Source: Couchioplanes azureus (lineage in GTDB: Bacteria > Actinomycetota > Actinomycetes > Mycobacteriales > Micromonosporaceae). Taken from it: a stretch of 64,000 nucleotides of DNA. Position 1 is the stretch's first letter. Each line of letters begins with the position of its first letter. Position numbers and translations under genes: made by a program. This document shows, one piece after another, positions 40,810 through 48,932 of this stretch. The stretch lies in NCBI RefSeq assembly GCF_014648355.1, contig NZ_BMQY01000006.1:384905-448904 (forward strand), written 5' to 3'. The notes below the pieces were generated by a model that ran no database searches, was not told where the DNA came from, and worked only from the letters and a program-made list of their open reading frames with translations.

Positions 40810-41433
40810 TCAGGCTGTGGCGGTCCGGACCACGCCGGAGCGGGCGATGGTGGCGGCGAGGTTGCCGTTCTGCCAGGAAGTCGCCCGGACGACGTCGACG
40901 GAGAACATGTACGGGGTTCCGGGCCGCAGTCCGGTGATGGTGGCGGAGAGCGTGGCGCACTTGTCGCCCGGCTTGACCTCGTGCCACTCCAGCGGAGCCT
41001 GCTGGCCGGAGACCAGGTCCTGGGAGAAGCTCGTGACGCGGTAGGCGCGCACGTTCTTGTCACCGGCATGGAGCCAGCGGACGGTGGCGCTGGTCGCGCC
41101 GGCCTGCACGTCCAGTCCGGCGATCTTGCCGGGCTGGAGGCTGCCGACACAGCGGGGATCCAGCGGCCTGCCGGGGTCGTTGCGCGACGACCCGGACGGG
41201 GCCGGCGGCGTGAGCGTGGGTGTCGCGGTCGGCGTGGGCGTCGCCTTCACCGGGACCGGCTCGTCCTGCCGCGCGCCTTCCTGCACGACGATCCAGCCGG
41301 GCGCCGGCTCGGCCGCGTCGGGCGCGGCCGCGTCCGTGCCGCCGCCGAGCACCTCGGGGACCTCGCAGCCGCCGAGCGTCACAGGGATAAGCGTCACAGC
41401 CGCCAGCCGCAGACTCCAGCTCCGAACGGTCAC
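40810..41433 (-). CDS. Secreted lipoprotein with one fibronectin type III domain
   Basis: 207 residues from GTG 41433. Signal peptide with lipobox VTLGGCEVP (Cys at about 23). A Pro/Thr-rich linker with PTPTATPTLTPP follows to about residue 85. Residues 100-205 are an FnIII-type beta sandwich: AGATSATVRWLHAGDKNVRA, YRVTSFSQDLVSGQ, ATITGLRPGTPYMFSVDV. It would be anchored outside the membrane. Divergent from the kinase at 41629. Substrate or partner unknown; FnIII domains in actinomycetes often act as spacers or adhesion modules. Confidence 0.8.
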   Translation of the reverse strand: MTVRSWSLRLAAVTLIPVTLGGCEVPEVLGGGTDAAAPDAAEPAPGWIVVQEGARQDEPVPVKATPTPTATPTLTPPAPSGSSRNDPGRPLDPRCVGSLQPGKIAGLDVQAGATSATVRWLHAGDKNVRAYRVTSFSQDLVSGQQAPLEWHEVKPGDKCATLSATITGLRPGTPYMFSVDVVRATSWQNGNLAATIARSGVVRTATA

Positions 41434-41628
41434 CGGCTCCCCTTCCCATAGGCCGCGTCAAGGTACGGATCGGCCACCCGCGCCCCCGGCTGAGCCACTT
41501 CGGCGATGTCGCCCCGGCCCCGCGGGCCGCTGGTCTTTTGGACATCGACGATCTCGTTTGCCATGCTCTCCAGCCGTAGAGGGGCGGGCGCTCTCCGGCC
41601 GGGAGGGCGCGACAGCCGAGGAGGCGCG

Positions 41629-43173
41629 ATGGACGACCAGCACTGGACCGTGCGAGTCCCCGTGGGCTACCGCGTCGGACCGTGGCAGGTGACGCAGGGA
41701 CTGGCCAGCGGAAGCTGGAGCAGCGTCTATGCCGCGGTGCACGACCGGGCGACGGAGGGCCCGCGGCAGGCCGCGCTGAAGTTCCTGCCCACCGGCACGC
41801 TGACCCCGCGCCAGCTCTCCCATCTCGCCGCCATGACCGACCGGGAGCTCTCCGCGCACCGGCGGCTCGAGCATCCCCACGTGATCTCGGTGCTCGGCAC
41901 CTATGTCGTCGACGACCCCGCCAGTCCCGACCTCGACGGCGCCACGGTGATCGCGATGGAGCGGGCCGAACGCTCCGTGGCCGAGGCGCTGGCCGGCGCC
42001 GAGCACGGCCTGCCCGAGGCGCCCCGGCTCATCGAGGAGATCTGCGCCGGCCTCGCCCACCTGCACGCCTCCGGGTGGGTGCACGGCGACCTCAAGCCGA
42101 GCAACATCCTGTTGATGGCCGACGGCTCGGTCCGGCTGGCCGACTTCGGGCTCTCCGCCGAGCTGAACGGCACGCACGCCTATCTGCCACCGGGCGGATC
42201 CGCCGATCACATGCCGCCGGAACGGTGGGCCGAGGGCATCACCCCCGACGGCACCCTCGTACGCCAGACCGCGGACATCTGGGCACTCGGCGTCACCGCC
42301 TGTCAGCTTCTCTCCGGCCGCCTGCCGTTCCCCGGCGTGACATCCCGCGCCCGCATGGCGGCGGCCTCCGCCTACGCCGAAGGGCGCGGCAATCTCACGC
42401 TGCCGGCGACCATCCCTCCACAGTGGCAGCGGTTCATCGCCGACTGCCTGGCTCCCGACCATGCCGGCCGCGCCGCGCACACCGCCGCGGAGCTGCTGAG
42501 CAGGGCGCGCGCCGCGGCCGGAGCGGATTCGCGGACCGCCGCCTCCCGGAGCGTCCTGCGGCGTTTCGTCCGCAACCGGCGGGCGGTCGGCGCGGTGGGC
42601 TCCCTCGCGCTCGCCTCGTGCATCGCCTCGCTGGCGGTCTGGCAGCCCTGGGAGGCAAGCGCCGACGCGGAGGAGAAGAGCGCGGCGGCCGGATACGAGA
42701 AGTACTTCCGCACGGACTCGGACATCCCCCGCCAGTACTACGACCTCATCGTGACGGCCGGGACGAAGTGCCCGAACTATCCCGTCGTGACGCCGTACCT
42801 GGTGGCCGCCATGCTCAAGACGGAGAGCAACTTCGATCCGAATCTGAGCGACAAAGACAAGGACGAGTACGGCATCGCCCGGTGGACGCCGAGCGTCCTG
42901 CAGTATTACCTGCCGCCGGACCAGCGGACGAGGGAGCCGAAACCACCGTTCCCGCCCGAGGTCTCCATTCCGCACGTGGGCGACTTCCTGTGCAGGTTCG
43001 CGCCCGAGCTGCGCGACGTGCCGGGAGACCCGAGGATCAACCTGGTCGCGGCCTGGCGTACGTCCGCCGACGTGGTCCGCGAAGCCAACGGCGTGCCCGA
43101 CCGGCCGGCCCTCGAGGAGTACATGCCGAGGCTGCGGGCCAACCTCGACGCCTACCAGCCGAAGACGTCCTGA
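41629..43173 (+). CDS. Membrane Ser/Thr kinase fused to an extracellular lytic-transglycosylase-like domain
   Basis: 514 residues; ATG 41629 with GAGGAGG upstream. Kinase domain about 15-290: glycine-rich start GLASGSWSSVYAAV, ATP-site Lys in AALKFLP, catalytic loop HGDLKPSNILL (HGD instead of HRD) and ADFGLS. Transmembrane helix about 318-338. The outer part (339-514) has AAMLKTESNFDPNLSDKDKD and EYGIARWTPSVLQYY, the catalytic-Glu region and GLMQ-like block of the SLT/goose-lysozyme fold, with Glu399 as candidate acid. Such a receptor could sense or cleave peptidoglycan and signal inside. The convergent FHA protein at 43187 is a natural phosphoprotein reader. Confidence 0.85.
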   Translation: MDDQHWTVRVPVGYRVGPWQVTQGLASGSWSSVYAAVHDRATEGPRQAALKFLPTGTLTPRQLSHLAAMTDRELSAHRRLEHPHVISVLGTYVVDDPASPDLDGATVIAMERAERSVAEALAGAEHGLPEAPRLIEEICAGLAHLHASGWVHGDLKPSNILLMADGSVRLADFGLSAELNGTHAYLPPGGSADHMPPERWAEGITPDGTLVRQTADIWALGVTACQLLSGRLPFPGVTSRARMAAASAYAEGRGNLTLPATIPPQWQRFIADCLAPDHAGRAAHTAAELLSRARAAAGADSRTAASRSVLRRFVRNRRAVGAVGSLALASCIASLAVWQPWEASADAEEKSAAAGYEKYFRTDSDIPRQYYDLIVTAGTKCPNYPVVTPYLVAAMLKTESNFDPNLSDKDKDEYGIARWTPSVLQYYLPPDQRTREPKPPFPPEVSIPHVGDFLCRFAPELRDVPGDPRINLVAAWRTSADVVREANGVPDRPALEEYMPRLRANLDAYQPKTS

Positions 43174-43186
43174 CCGCCCGCGCTCG

Positions 43187-43984
43187 TCAGCGGGGCAGCA
43201 GGCTCAGGTGTTCCTCGCGTACCAGGTCGAACTGCAGAGCCAGGGAGATCAACGCCGCCCGCTGCCAGTCCGCCTTCGACCCGTCGCCGCCGTCGGCGGC
43301 GGGTTTCGGCGTCTTCACCCGCAGCTTGGAGCGGGCAAGGTAGTCGATGTGGAAGTTCACCGCCGATCTCGTGAGACCCGAGGTGCCACCGAGGCGGTCG
43401 AGGATCTCCGGAACGGTACGGATCACCGGCGACGAGGGGTCACGCAGCCGCGGCTCGCACAGGGCCACCAGCACCAGGAAGTACTTCGCCGTCTCGTCCA
43501 GGGGGAACGCCATCCGGGTGGCATCGGCCGTGCCGTCGGGACGCTCGTGGTGATCGGCGTAGAGATGCTGCGACGCGAACACGTAGAACGAGCACGAGTC
43601 CTGCAGGCCCGGCAGGAACACCTGGGAGAACTCGAACGGCACCGGCATGTCGAGGCGCCGGGGGGCGAGCTTCACGAACTCCCCGCCTCCCTCGGGGTTC
43701 CTGATCACGTACGTGTTGCGACGGCTGAGGTTGCTGATCAGCCAGTGATCCTCGACCGCGGTGATCGCGCCGGCGAGCCGGGACACCCCCGCGTCCGGCA
43801 GCGGGAGATCGACCGGCAGCTCGGCGGTGCCCCGGCCGAACGTCGCGCTGTCGCCGGGGGCCAGGTTGACGATCGTGGGCGGCTCACCGGCGCCCTGGAT
43901 GACGATGCCCCGCCAGTCGACCCGGTCACCCGCCGGCGAGGCCCCCGGGAAGGACGGGCCGCCGCCGGCTCCATCGGTTGCCAC
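43187..43984 (-). CDS. FHA-domain protein with C-terminal winged-helix-like region
   Basis: 265 residues. The FHA domain (about 35-135) has the phosphothreonine-binding motifs TFGRGTAELP, VSRLAGAITAVEDHWLISN and LSRRNTYVI. The C-terminal 110 residues are helical with ILDRLGGTSGLTRSAVNFHI, resembling a winged helix-turn-helix. That gives a cytoplasmic protein able to bind a phosphoprotein and perhaps DNA. Its stop lies 13 bp from the stop of the transglycosylase-linked kinase, the likely upstream enzyme. The combination could carry a cell-wall signal to transcription (inference). Confidence 0.82.
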   Translation of the reverse strand: MATDGAGGGPSFPGASPAGDRVDWRGIVIQGAGEPPTIVNLAPGDSATFGRGTAELPVDLPLPDAGVSRLAGAITAVEDHWLISNLSRRNTYVIRNPEGGGEFVKLAPRRLDMPVPFEFSQVFLPGLQDSCSFYVFASQHLYADHHERPDGTADATRMAFPLDETAKYFLVLVALCEPRLRDPSSPVIRTVPEILDRLGGTSGLTRSAVNFHIDYLARSKLRVKTPKPAADGGDGSKADWQRAALISLALQFDLVREEHLSLLPR

Positions 43985-44022
43985 CGGCCCATTGTCGCAG
44001 GGTTACGCCGGTTGGCGAGGTG

Positions 44023-45270
44023 TCATGCCGCGACGTCACTCCGCACGGCGGTGTCGGCCGGCGGCTCGGGCTGCCGGGTGTGCAGCCCCCACCCGACGAC
44101 CCTCGCGCTGACCAGGCCCACCACGACGAACATGGCGCCCAGGCCCAGCCACCCGGGTACGCCCCAGCCGATCACCAGCGCGGTGAGCAGCGGCGGCGCG
44201 ACCATGTTGCCGATCTGCCGGCCGGTCTGGTGCACGGCCTGGTACTGCCCGTGCGCCCAGTCCCGGGCCAGGTCGAAGACCACCACGAACGAGGCGCCGG
44301 CGAGCATCAGCTCCCCTACGACGTGCACCGCGGCGGCCGCCACGCTGAGCACGGCGACCGCCCAGACCGGCGCGTCCCCGGTCGACGCGAAGAGCACACA
44401 GGAGAGCGCGAGCAGCATCGCGGCGCGGCGGATCGCCGGGGGCGCGGCGGCGGCGGTGTGCATGCCGCGTGCGGCCCACACCTGCAGCGTCACGCAGCCG
44501 ATGGTGTTCACCAGCAGCACCACGGAGACGAGAGCGGCCGGCGCCTCGGTGTGAGCGACGAGCCACAGCGGCAGCGCCAGGCTGAGCATCGCGTTGTACA
44601 GGGCGGCGACGAAGCCGTCGAGCACCGCGAAGGCGAGGAACGGGCGGTCGCGCAGCGCCACCAGCCGGGGCCCTCCGGCCGGTGCCCGCACCGCGGCCAC
44701 CGCGCCGGCCCGGCTCACGACCAGCGCCGCCGCCAGGCTGGTCACCGCGTTGCCGGCCAGCAGGGCCAGGTAGGCGCCGCGGGTGTCCAGCAGCAGGGGC
44801 ACGGCGGCCGCGAGGGTGCCGAGGGCGATGCCGGCGTTGTTCGTGGCACGGATGAACGCCCGGGTCCGCACGCGCTCGGCCGGCGGCACCGCACCGGCGA
44901 TCATCGCGCCGTTGGCCGCCCTGACCACCGCGTCGCCGACGGCGATCACACAGGCGACCGGGAGCAGGTGCCCGAGGTCGCGGACCAGCACCAGCGCGCA
45001 GTAGGCCACCGCGAGGGTCACCAGGGCGCCGATCATCGCGCGCCGCGGCCCGGCCCGGTCGACCAGGTATCCCATCGGCGTGGTCAGCACCACCGCCGCC
45101 CCGGCGGCGACGCTGAGGGCCACGGCGACCTGTGCCGGCGTCAGCCCGACCGAGCGGGTCAGGAAGAGCACCTCGGCGGCCAGGTATGCGCCGTTGCCGA
45201 ACGTGTTCACGAAGGTGGCGAACACCAGGATCCGCGGGGTGCCCCGGGCGGGCAGGAGCTTTCCGATCAC
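44023..45270 (-). CDS. Major facilitator superfamily transporter
   Basis: 415 residues from GTG 45270, with about twelve hydrophobic segments. The loop 2-3 motif reads GYLVDRAGPRRAM, the MFS motif A region. The sequence is Ala/Leu/Val-rich throughout with a short charged C-terminus. It is a drug- or metabolite-type transporter of the proton-driven group. Its start is 80 bp from the divergent PaaX-type regulator, which also precedes the aminobenzoate cassette, so it may import or export an aromatic acid (inference). An efflux function independent of the cassette is equally possible. Confidence 0.88.
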   Translation of the reverse strand: MIGKLLPARGTPRILVFATFVNTFGNGAYLAAEVLFLTRSVGLTPAQVAVALSVAAGAAVVLTTPMGYLVDRAGPRRAMIGALVTLAVAYCALVLVRDLGHLLPVACVIAVGDAVVRAANGAMIAGAVPPAERVRTRAFIRATNNAGIALGTLAAAVPLLLDTRGAYLALLAGNAVTSLAAALVVSRAGAVAAVRAPAGGPRLVALRDRPFLAFAVLDGFVAALYNAMLSLALPLWLVAHTEAPAALVSVVLLVNTIGCVTLQVWAARGMHTAAAAPPAIRRAAMLLALSCVLFASTGDAPVWAVAVLSVAAAAVHVVGELMLAGASFVVVFDLARDWAHGQYQAVHQTGRQIGNMVAPPLLTALVIGWGVPGWLGLGAMFVVVGLVSARVVGWGLHTRQPEPPADTAVRSDVAA

Positions 45271-45338
45271 TCGCCCGATTCAACAAGACGTACGTACGGT
45301 TTGCAAGAGGCGCCGCCCCGGCCCGATCCGGCGGGCCT

Positions 45339-45344
45339 TATCGT
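45339..45344 (+). promoter_or_regulatory. -10 box of a probably leaderless promoter
   Basis: TATCGT ends six bases before the GTG start at 45351, the spacing of actinobacterial leaderless transcripts. No ribosome site precedes that GTG, which supports it. Confidence 0.5.
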
Positions 45345-45350
45345 GTCCTC

Positions 45351-46205
45351 GTGACGACGGCGAACGGTGCGACCGAGGAGGAGCCGAGGTCCACCCGGCC
45401 CCGCGCCTTCATCGTCACGATCTACGGCCTGTACGCGCGCGAGGCCGGCGGCTGGATCAGCGTTTCCGCCCTGATCCAGCTGATGGACCGGCTCAAGGTC
45501 GACGCGCCCGCGGCGCGCTCGGCGATCTCCCGGCTCAAGCGCCGCGGGCTGCTGGAGGCGCGCAAGGTCGGCGGCGCGGCCGGATACAGCCTGTCCGAGC
45601 AGGCCCGGGGCATCCTGGACGAGGGCGACCAGCGGATCTTCGGCCGGCCCCGCGCCGACCTGGCGGACGGCTGGCTGCTCGCGATCTTCAGCGTTCCCGA
45701 GTCGCAGCGCCAGCAGCGGCACGTGCTGCGCTCCCGGCTGAGCTGGCTGGGCTTCGGCACGGTCGCCTCGGGCGTGTGGATCGCGCCGCGCCACCTGCGC
45801 CAAGAGACCCGGGAGGTGCTGGAACGCTACGACCTGTCCGGGTTCGTGGACCTGTTCGACGCCGACTACCTGGCGTTCGGGGACGTCGCCGAGCTGGCGG
45901 GTCGCTGGTGGGACCTGGACGGTCTGCAGAAGCTCTACGGCGAGTTCCTGGACTCGTTCGACCCGGTGCTGGCCCGCTGGTCACGGGGCGCCGGGGGCGG
46001 CGATGCGGAGGCGTTCGACGACTACGTACGGGCGCTGACCGCGTGGCGGCGACTTCCCTTCCTCGATCCGGGACTGCCACCGGAGCTCCTGCCGGCCGGC
46101 TGGAACGGCGTCCGCGCGGCCGCCCTCTTCGACGAGCTGCGCGAGAGGCTCACCGAGCCCGCGCATCGCTTCGCGAGCTCGGTGATGGGCGGGGTCACGG
46201 CCTGA
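45351..46205 (+). CDS. PaaX-family transcriptional repressor
   Basis: 284 residues from GTG 45351. N-terminal winged helix: ISVSALIQLMDRLKVDAPAA, then SAISRLKRRGLLEARK. The central PaaX domain includes DGWLLAIFSVPESQRQ, LRSRLSWLGFGTVASGVWIA and LAGRWWDLDGLQKLYGEFLD. PaaX proteins repress aromatic-acid degradation genes and release DNA on binding an aryl-CoA thioester. It stands at the edge of an aryl-CoA degradation cassette (46195-53370), matching that role with 2-aminobenzoyl-CoA as the likely inducer. The stop overlaps the RidA gene end by 11 bp on the opposite strand. Confidence 0.9.
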   Translation: MTTANGATEEEPRSTRPRAFIVTIYGLYAREAGGWISVSALIQLMDRLKVDAPAARSAISRLKRRGLLEARKVGGAAGYSLSEQARGILDEGDQRIFGRPRADLADGWLLAIFSVPESQRQQRHVLRSRLSWLGFGTVASGVWIAPRHLRQETREVLERYDLSGFVDLFDADYLAFGDVAELAGRWWDLDGLQKLYGEFLDSFDPVLARWSRGAGGGDAEAFDDYVRALTAWRRLPFLDPGLPPELLPAGWNGVRAAALFDELRERLTEPAHRFASSVMGGVTA

Positions 46206-46608
46206 CGAGCCGCTCCTCGGGGATGACCGCGACGCCCAGAATCTCGATCAACGCCTCCGGCTGCCACAGCGCGGTGCAGCCGATGCCGGCCATCGCCGGA
46301 TAGACGGGCCCGGCCAGCTCGCGCCAGACCCGGCCGATCTCCTTGCCGTGCGCCTGGTAGTCGGGGATGTCGGTGAGGTAGATCGTGATGCTGACCAGAT
46401 CCTCCGGCCGGCCGCCCGCGGCGCGCAGCGTGGTGAGGACGTTGCCGAAGGCCTGACGGAACTGCGCGACGATGCCGCCCTCGACGATCTTCATGTCCTT
46501 GTCCAAGGCGGTCTGGCCGCCCAGGTACAGCGTGTTGCCGACCAGAGTGCCGTGCGAATAGCCGCTGGGGGCGGGCAGGGCAGCCGGATTGACAGGAATG
46601 GGCAGCAT
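46195..46608 (-). CDS. RidA-family enamine/imine deaminase
   Basis: 137 residues from ATG 46608, with GGAGG four bases ahead. Family core: GYSHGTLVGNTLYLGGQTAL, QFRQAFGNVLTTLRAAGGRP, VSITIYLTDIPDYQ and YPAMAGIGCTALWQPEALIE. In the archetype an Arg binds the substrate carboxylate; here the matching loop reads PAMAGIGC, so it belongs to another Rid subgroup. Rid proteins hydrolyse reactive enamines and imines to ketones and ammonia. It is divergent from the FAH gene of the aminobenzoate cassette. Ring reduction of aminobenzoyl-CoA gives an enamine, so its placement is meaningful (inference). Confidence 0.88.
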   Translation of the reverse strand: MLPIPVNPAALPAPSGYSHGTLVGNTLYLGGQTALDKDMKIVEGGIVAQFRQAFGNVLTTLRAAGGRPEDLVSITIYLTDIPDYQAHGKEIGRVWRELAGPVYPAMAGIGCTALWQPEALIEILGVAVIPEERLVRP

Positions 46609-46691
46609 CGGGCCTCCGTCGGGTCTAGGCTATTGACTTTAGCTGACGGGCGTGAAAAAAACTGCATACCTGGCCTGGAGGTGTGCGACGC
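46609..46691. promoter_or_regulatory. Divergent control region of the aminobenzoate cassette
   Basis: This 83-bp region between RidA and the FAH gene has TTGACT at 46633-46638 in plus orientation, and GCTA-N7-TAGC at 46629-46643 spanning it, a candidate operator for the PaaX regulator. An A-run follows at 46655-46661. It is AT-richer than its surroundings, as expected of a promoter. Confidence 0.35.
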
Positions 46692-47510
46692 ATGAGGTTC
46701 GCGACGGTGGCCCCGGCGGACGGCAGCACGACGGCCGCGGTCGACCCGGGCGACGGGTGGCGCCGGCTGCCCGCACCGCACCTGTCCGCCTATCTCGACG
46801 AGTTCTCCGGCCGTCCCGTGAGCGACCTGATCGGCGAGCCGGTGCGGCCCGCCCGCCTGGAGCTGCCGCTGCCCTCCCCGAACAAGGTGATCTGCTGCGG
46901 CCTCAACTACTCCGACCACATCCTGGAGATGGGCCGGGAGCTGCCCGCCCACCCGACGCTCTTCGCCAAGTACGCCGACACCCTGACCGGCCCGGCCGAC
47001 GACATCGTCCTTCCGTCCGGACTGGACGTGGACTGGGAGGCCGAGCTGGCCGTGGTCGTCGGCGCCGAGATCCGCGGCGCCGGCCGGGCCGAGGCCGCCG
47101 CCGCCATCTGGGGTTACACGGCGGCCAACGACGTGTCGGTCCGCGACTGGCAGAAGCGGACCCTGCAATGGTTCCAGGGCAAGGCGTGGGACCGCACCAC
47201 GCCGATCGGCCCGGTGGTGGTCACCGCCGACGAGCTCGATCCGGTCACGGGCCTCGACGTCGTCTGCCGGGTCGACGGCGCCGAGCGCCAGCGCGGCAAC
47301 ACGAGATCGCTGGTCTTCGACGCCGCCGCGCTGGTCGCGTACGCGTCGGCGGTCACCCGGCTGCGCCCCGGCGACCTGGTGTTGACCGGCACGCCCGCAG
47401 GGGTGGGAATGGGAATGACGCCCCCGGTGTACCTCACCGACGGCGCCGTCCTGGAAACCGAGATCACCGGCATCGGCGTGCTGCGCAACCGGATCGTCGT
47501 CAAGGACTAG
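46692..47510 (+). CDS. Fumarylacetoacetate hydrolase (FAH) family enzyme
   Basis: 272 residues; ATG 46692 with GGAGG ten bases upstream (GTG 46683 is too close). FAH motifs: NKVICCGLNYSDHILEMG (active-site strand), VDWEAELAVVVG (metal-binding Glu and Asp), WGYTAANDVSVRDWQ, and LVLTGTPAGVGMG. The family uses Mg to cleave carbon-carbon bonds of 1,3-dicarbonyl compounds or to hydrate and decarboxylate aromatic meta-cleavage products. First plus-strand gene of the cassette, eight bases before the cupin gene. It may open the ring after aminobenzoyl-CoA has been reduced and deaminated (inference). Confidence 0.9.
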   Translation: MRFATVAPADGSTTAAVDPGDGWRRLPAPHLSAYLDEFSGRPVSDLIGEPVRPARLELPLPSPNKVICCGLNYSDHILEMGRELPAHPTLFAKYADTLTGPADDIVLPSGLDVDWEAELAVVVGAEIRGAGRAEAAAAIWGYTAANDVSVRDWQKRTLQWFQGKAWDRTTPIGPVVVTADELDPVTGLDVVCRVDGAERQRGNTRSLVFDAAALVAYASAVTRLRPGDLVLTGTPAGVGMGMTPPVYLTDGAVLETEITGIGVLRNRIVVKD

Positions 47511-47518
47511 GAGTCGAC

Positions 47519-48001
47519 ATGAATCTCACCGAGGGTGACTTCCCGCTCGACGGGGACAACTCGATGTACGCCACCAACGGCCTGGTCGTCCCGGTCGTCA
47601 CCCGGGGAGGACTCGAGTCCGGGCTGACCGGGCAGTCGGCGGGCGCCACCCGCATCGCGGGCGTGAGCCCCCAGCACACGCCGGCGCGGCGGCTCTGGTT
47701 CGGCAAGGTCAGCAACGAGCCCGGCTTCCGGTCGGTGCCGCATCATCACGGCGAGGCGGAGACCGGCGGGTTCGTCCTGTCCGGCCGCGCGCGCATCTAC
47801 TTCGGAGCGAAGTTTCAGGACTACATCGACATGGAGGAGGGCGACTGGGTCTTCGTCCCGCCGTACCTGCCGCACGTCGAGTGCAACCTGGACCGCAACA
47901 AGCCGCTCACCTGGATGACGACGCGGACCCCCGACAACATCGTGGTCAACCTCGACGACGTCGCGGACGAGGCGCTGCGGGACTGGAGCGAGCGCCCGTG
48001 A
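47519..48001 (+). CDS. Cupin-domain protein (160 aa)
   Basis: ATG 47519, with GGAG six bases ahead. Cupin motif 1 is RSVPHHHGEAETGGFVLSGR, giving three His and a Glu for a metal; motif 2 is EEGDWVFVPPYLPHVECN. The N-terminal 50 residues form an arm (VVPVVTRGGLESGLTGQSAG). Single-domain cupins of this kind sit in aromatic degradation clusters as metal-dependent isomerases, dioxygenases or proteins of unknown role. Its stop overlaps the thioesterase start (GTGA), so expression is tightly coupled. Confidence 0.82.
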   Translation: MNLTEGDFPLDGDNSMYATNGLVVPVVTRGGLESGLTGQSAGATRIAGVSPQHTPARRLWFGKVSNEPGFRSVPHHHGEAETGGFVLSGRARIYFGAKFQDYIDMEEGDWVFVPPYLPHVECNLDRNKPLTWMTTRTPDNIVVNLDDVADEALRDWSERP

Positions 48002-48909
48002 CGCCGACCTCGGAGACCTTCACCGCCTCGGTCACCCTGAAGGAGGCCGAGCCGCAGCACTTCGACGTGGCCTACACCGCGGTCACCCAGCCCTGCCCCT
48101 GGCCGAAGGCGTACGGCGGCGACCTGGTCGCCGCGGCCGCGGCGGCCGCCATGCGGACCGTTGCCGAGGGCCCGGAGGACGGCAAGACGCTGCACTCCAT
48201 GCACTCCTACTTCATGCGCCCGGCCGACATCGGCGCCGAGGTCCGCTACGAGGTGGAGGTGCTCCGCGACGGGCGCGGCTACGCCACCCGCCAGGTCCGC
48301 GCCTTCCAGTCCGGCAAGCCGGTGTACGTGGCCCTCGCCTCCTTCGCCAAGGGCGAGCCCTCCGGCACCTTCGCCGTACGGCCGCCCGAGGTCCCCGGCC
48401 CCGAGACGCTGCCCACCTCGGCCGAATACCTCGCGCCGCGCGAGGGCGGGACGATGACCGGGGAGTCGAAGGCGTACTGGGCCGGCGGGCGCAGCTTCGA
48501 CATGCGGCACGTGCCCGGGCCGGTCTACCTGAACGTCGACGGGGAACGGGCGCCGCACCAGGCCGTCTGGGTGAAGCCGTACGACGCCCTGCGGCCGGTC
48601 GAGGGCCTGACCCGCACGCAGCGCGACCTGGCGGCCCTGGCGTACGTCTGCGACTACACCATCCTCGAGCCGGTGCTGCGCGTGCTCGACCTGCCGTGGG
48701 CCAGGCCCGGCCTGGTCACCGCGAGCCTGGACCACGCGATGTGGTTCCACCGCGTCCCCGGCGCGGGCGTGCTCGACGACTGGCTGCTCTACGCGCAGCA
48801 GGCGGGCTCCGCCGGCTCGGGGCGCGGGCTCGGCCAGGGCGGCTTCTTCACCCGCGACGGCGAACACCTGGCCACGGTCGTGCAGGAAGGCATGATCCGC
48901 GCGTCCTGA
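47998..48909 (+). CDS. TesB-type acyl-CoA thioesterase
   Basis: 303 residues from GTG 47998. Double hotdog fold: YGGDLVAAAAAAAMRTVAEG, LHSMHSYFMRPADIGAEVRY and the C-terminal DHAMWFHRVPGAGVLDDWLL with GRGLGQGGFFTRDGEHLATV. The Asp of LDHAMWFHR and the later Gln/Thr region match the catalytic set of thioesterase II. It removes CoA from an acyl-CoA, perhaps relieving dead-end aryl-CoA or releasing a product. Between the cupin and the CoA ligase in one operon. Confidence 0.9.
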   Translation: MTPTSETFTASVTLKEAEPQHFDVAYTAVTQPCPWPKAYGGDLVAAAAAAAMRTVAEGPEDGKTLHSMHSYFMRPADIGAEVRYEVEVLRDGRGYATRQVRAFQSGKPVYVALASFAKGEPSGTFAVRPPEVPGPETLPTSAEYLAPREGGTMTGESKAYWAGGRSFDMRHVPGPVYLNVDGERAPHQAVWVKPYDALRPVEGLTRTQRDLAALAYVCDYTILEPVLRVLDLPWARPGLVTASLDHAMWFHRVPGAGVLDDWLLYAQQAGSAGSGRGLGQGGFFTRDGEHLATVVQEGMIRAS

Positions 48910-48932
48910 CCCACCCCTGGAAGGGACTTCCC

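Noticed and set aside
38888..40987. A 699-codon minus-strand open frame
   Set aside because: It lies opposite the ABC ATPase and aldo-keto reductase, both with intact catalytic motifs; composition is antisense-like.
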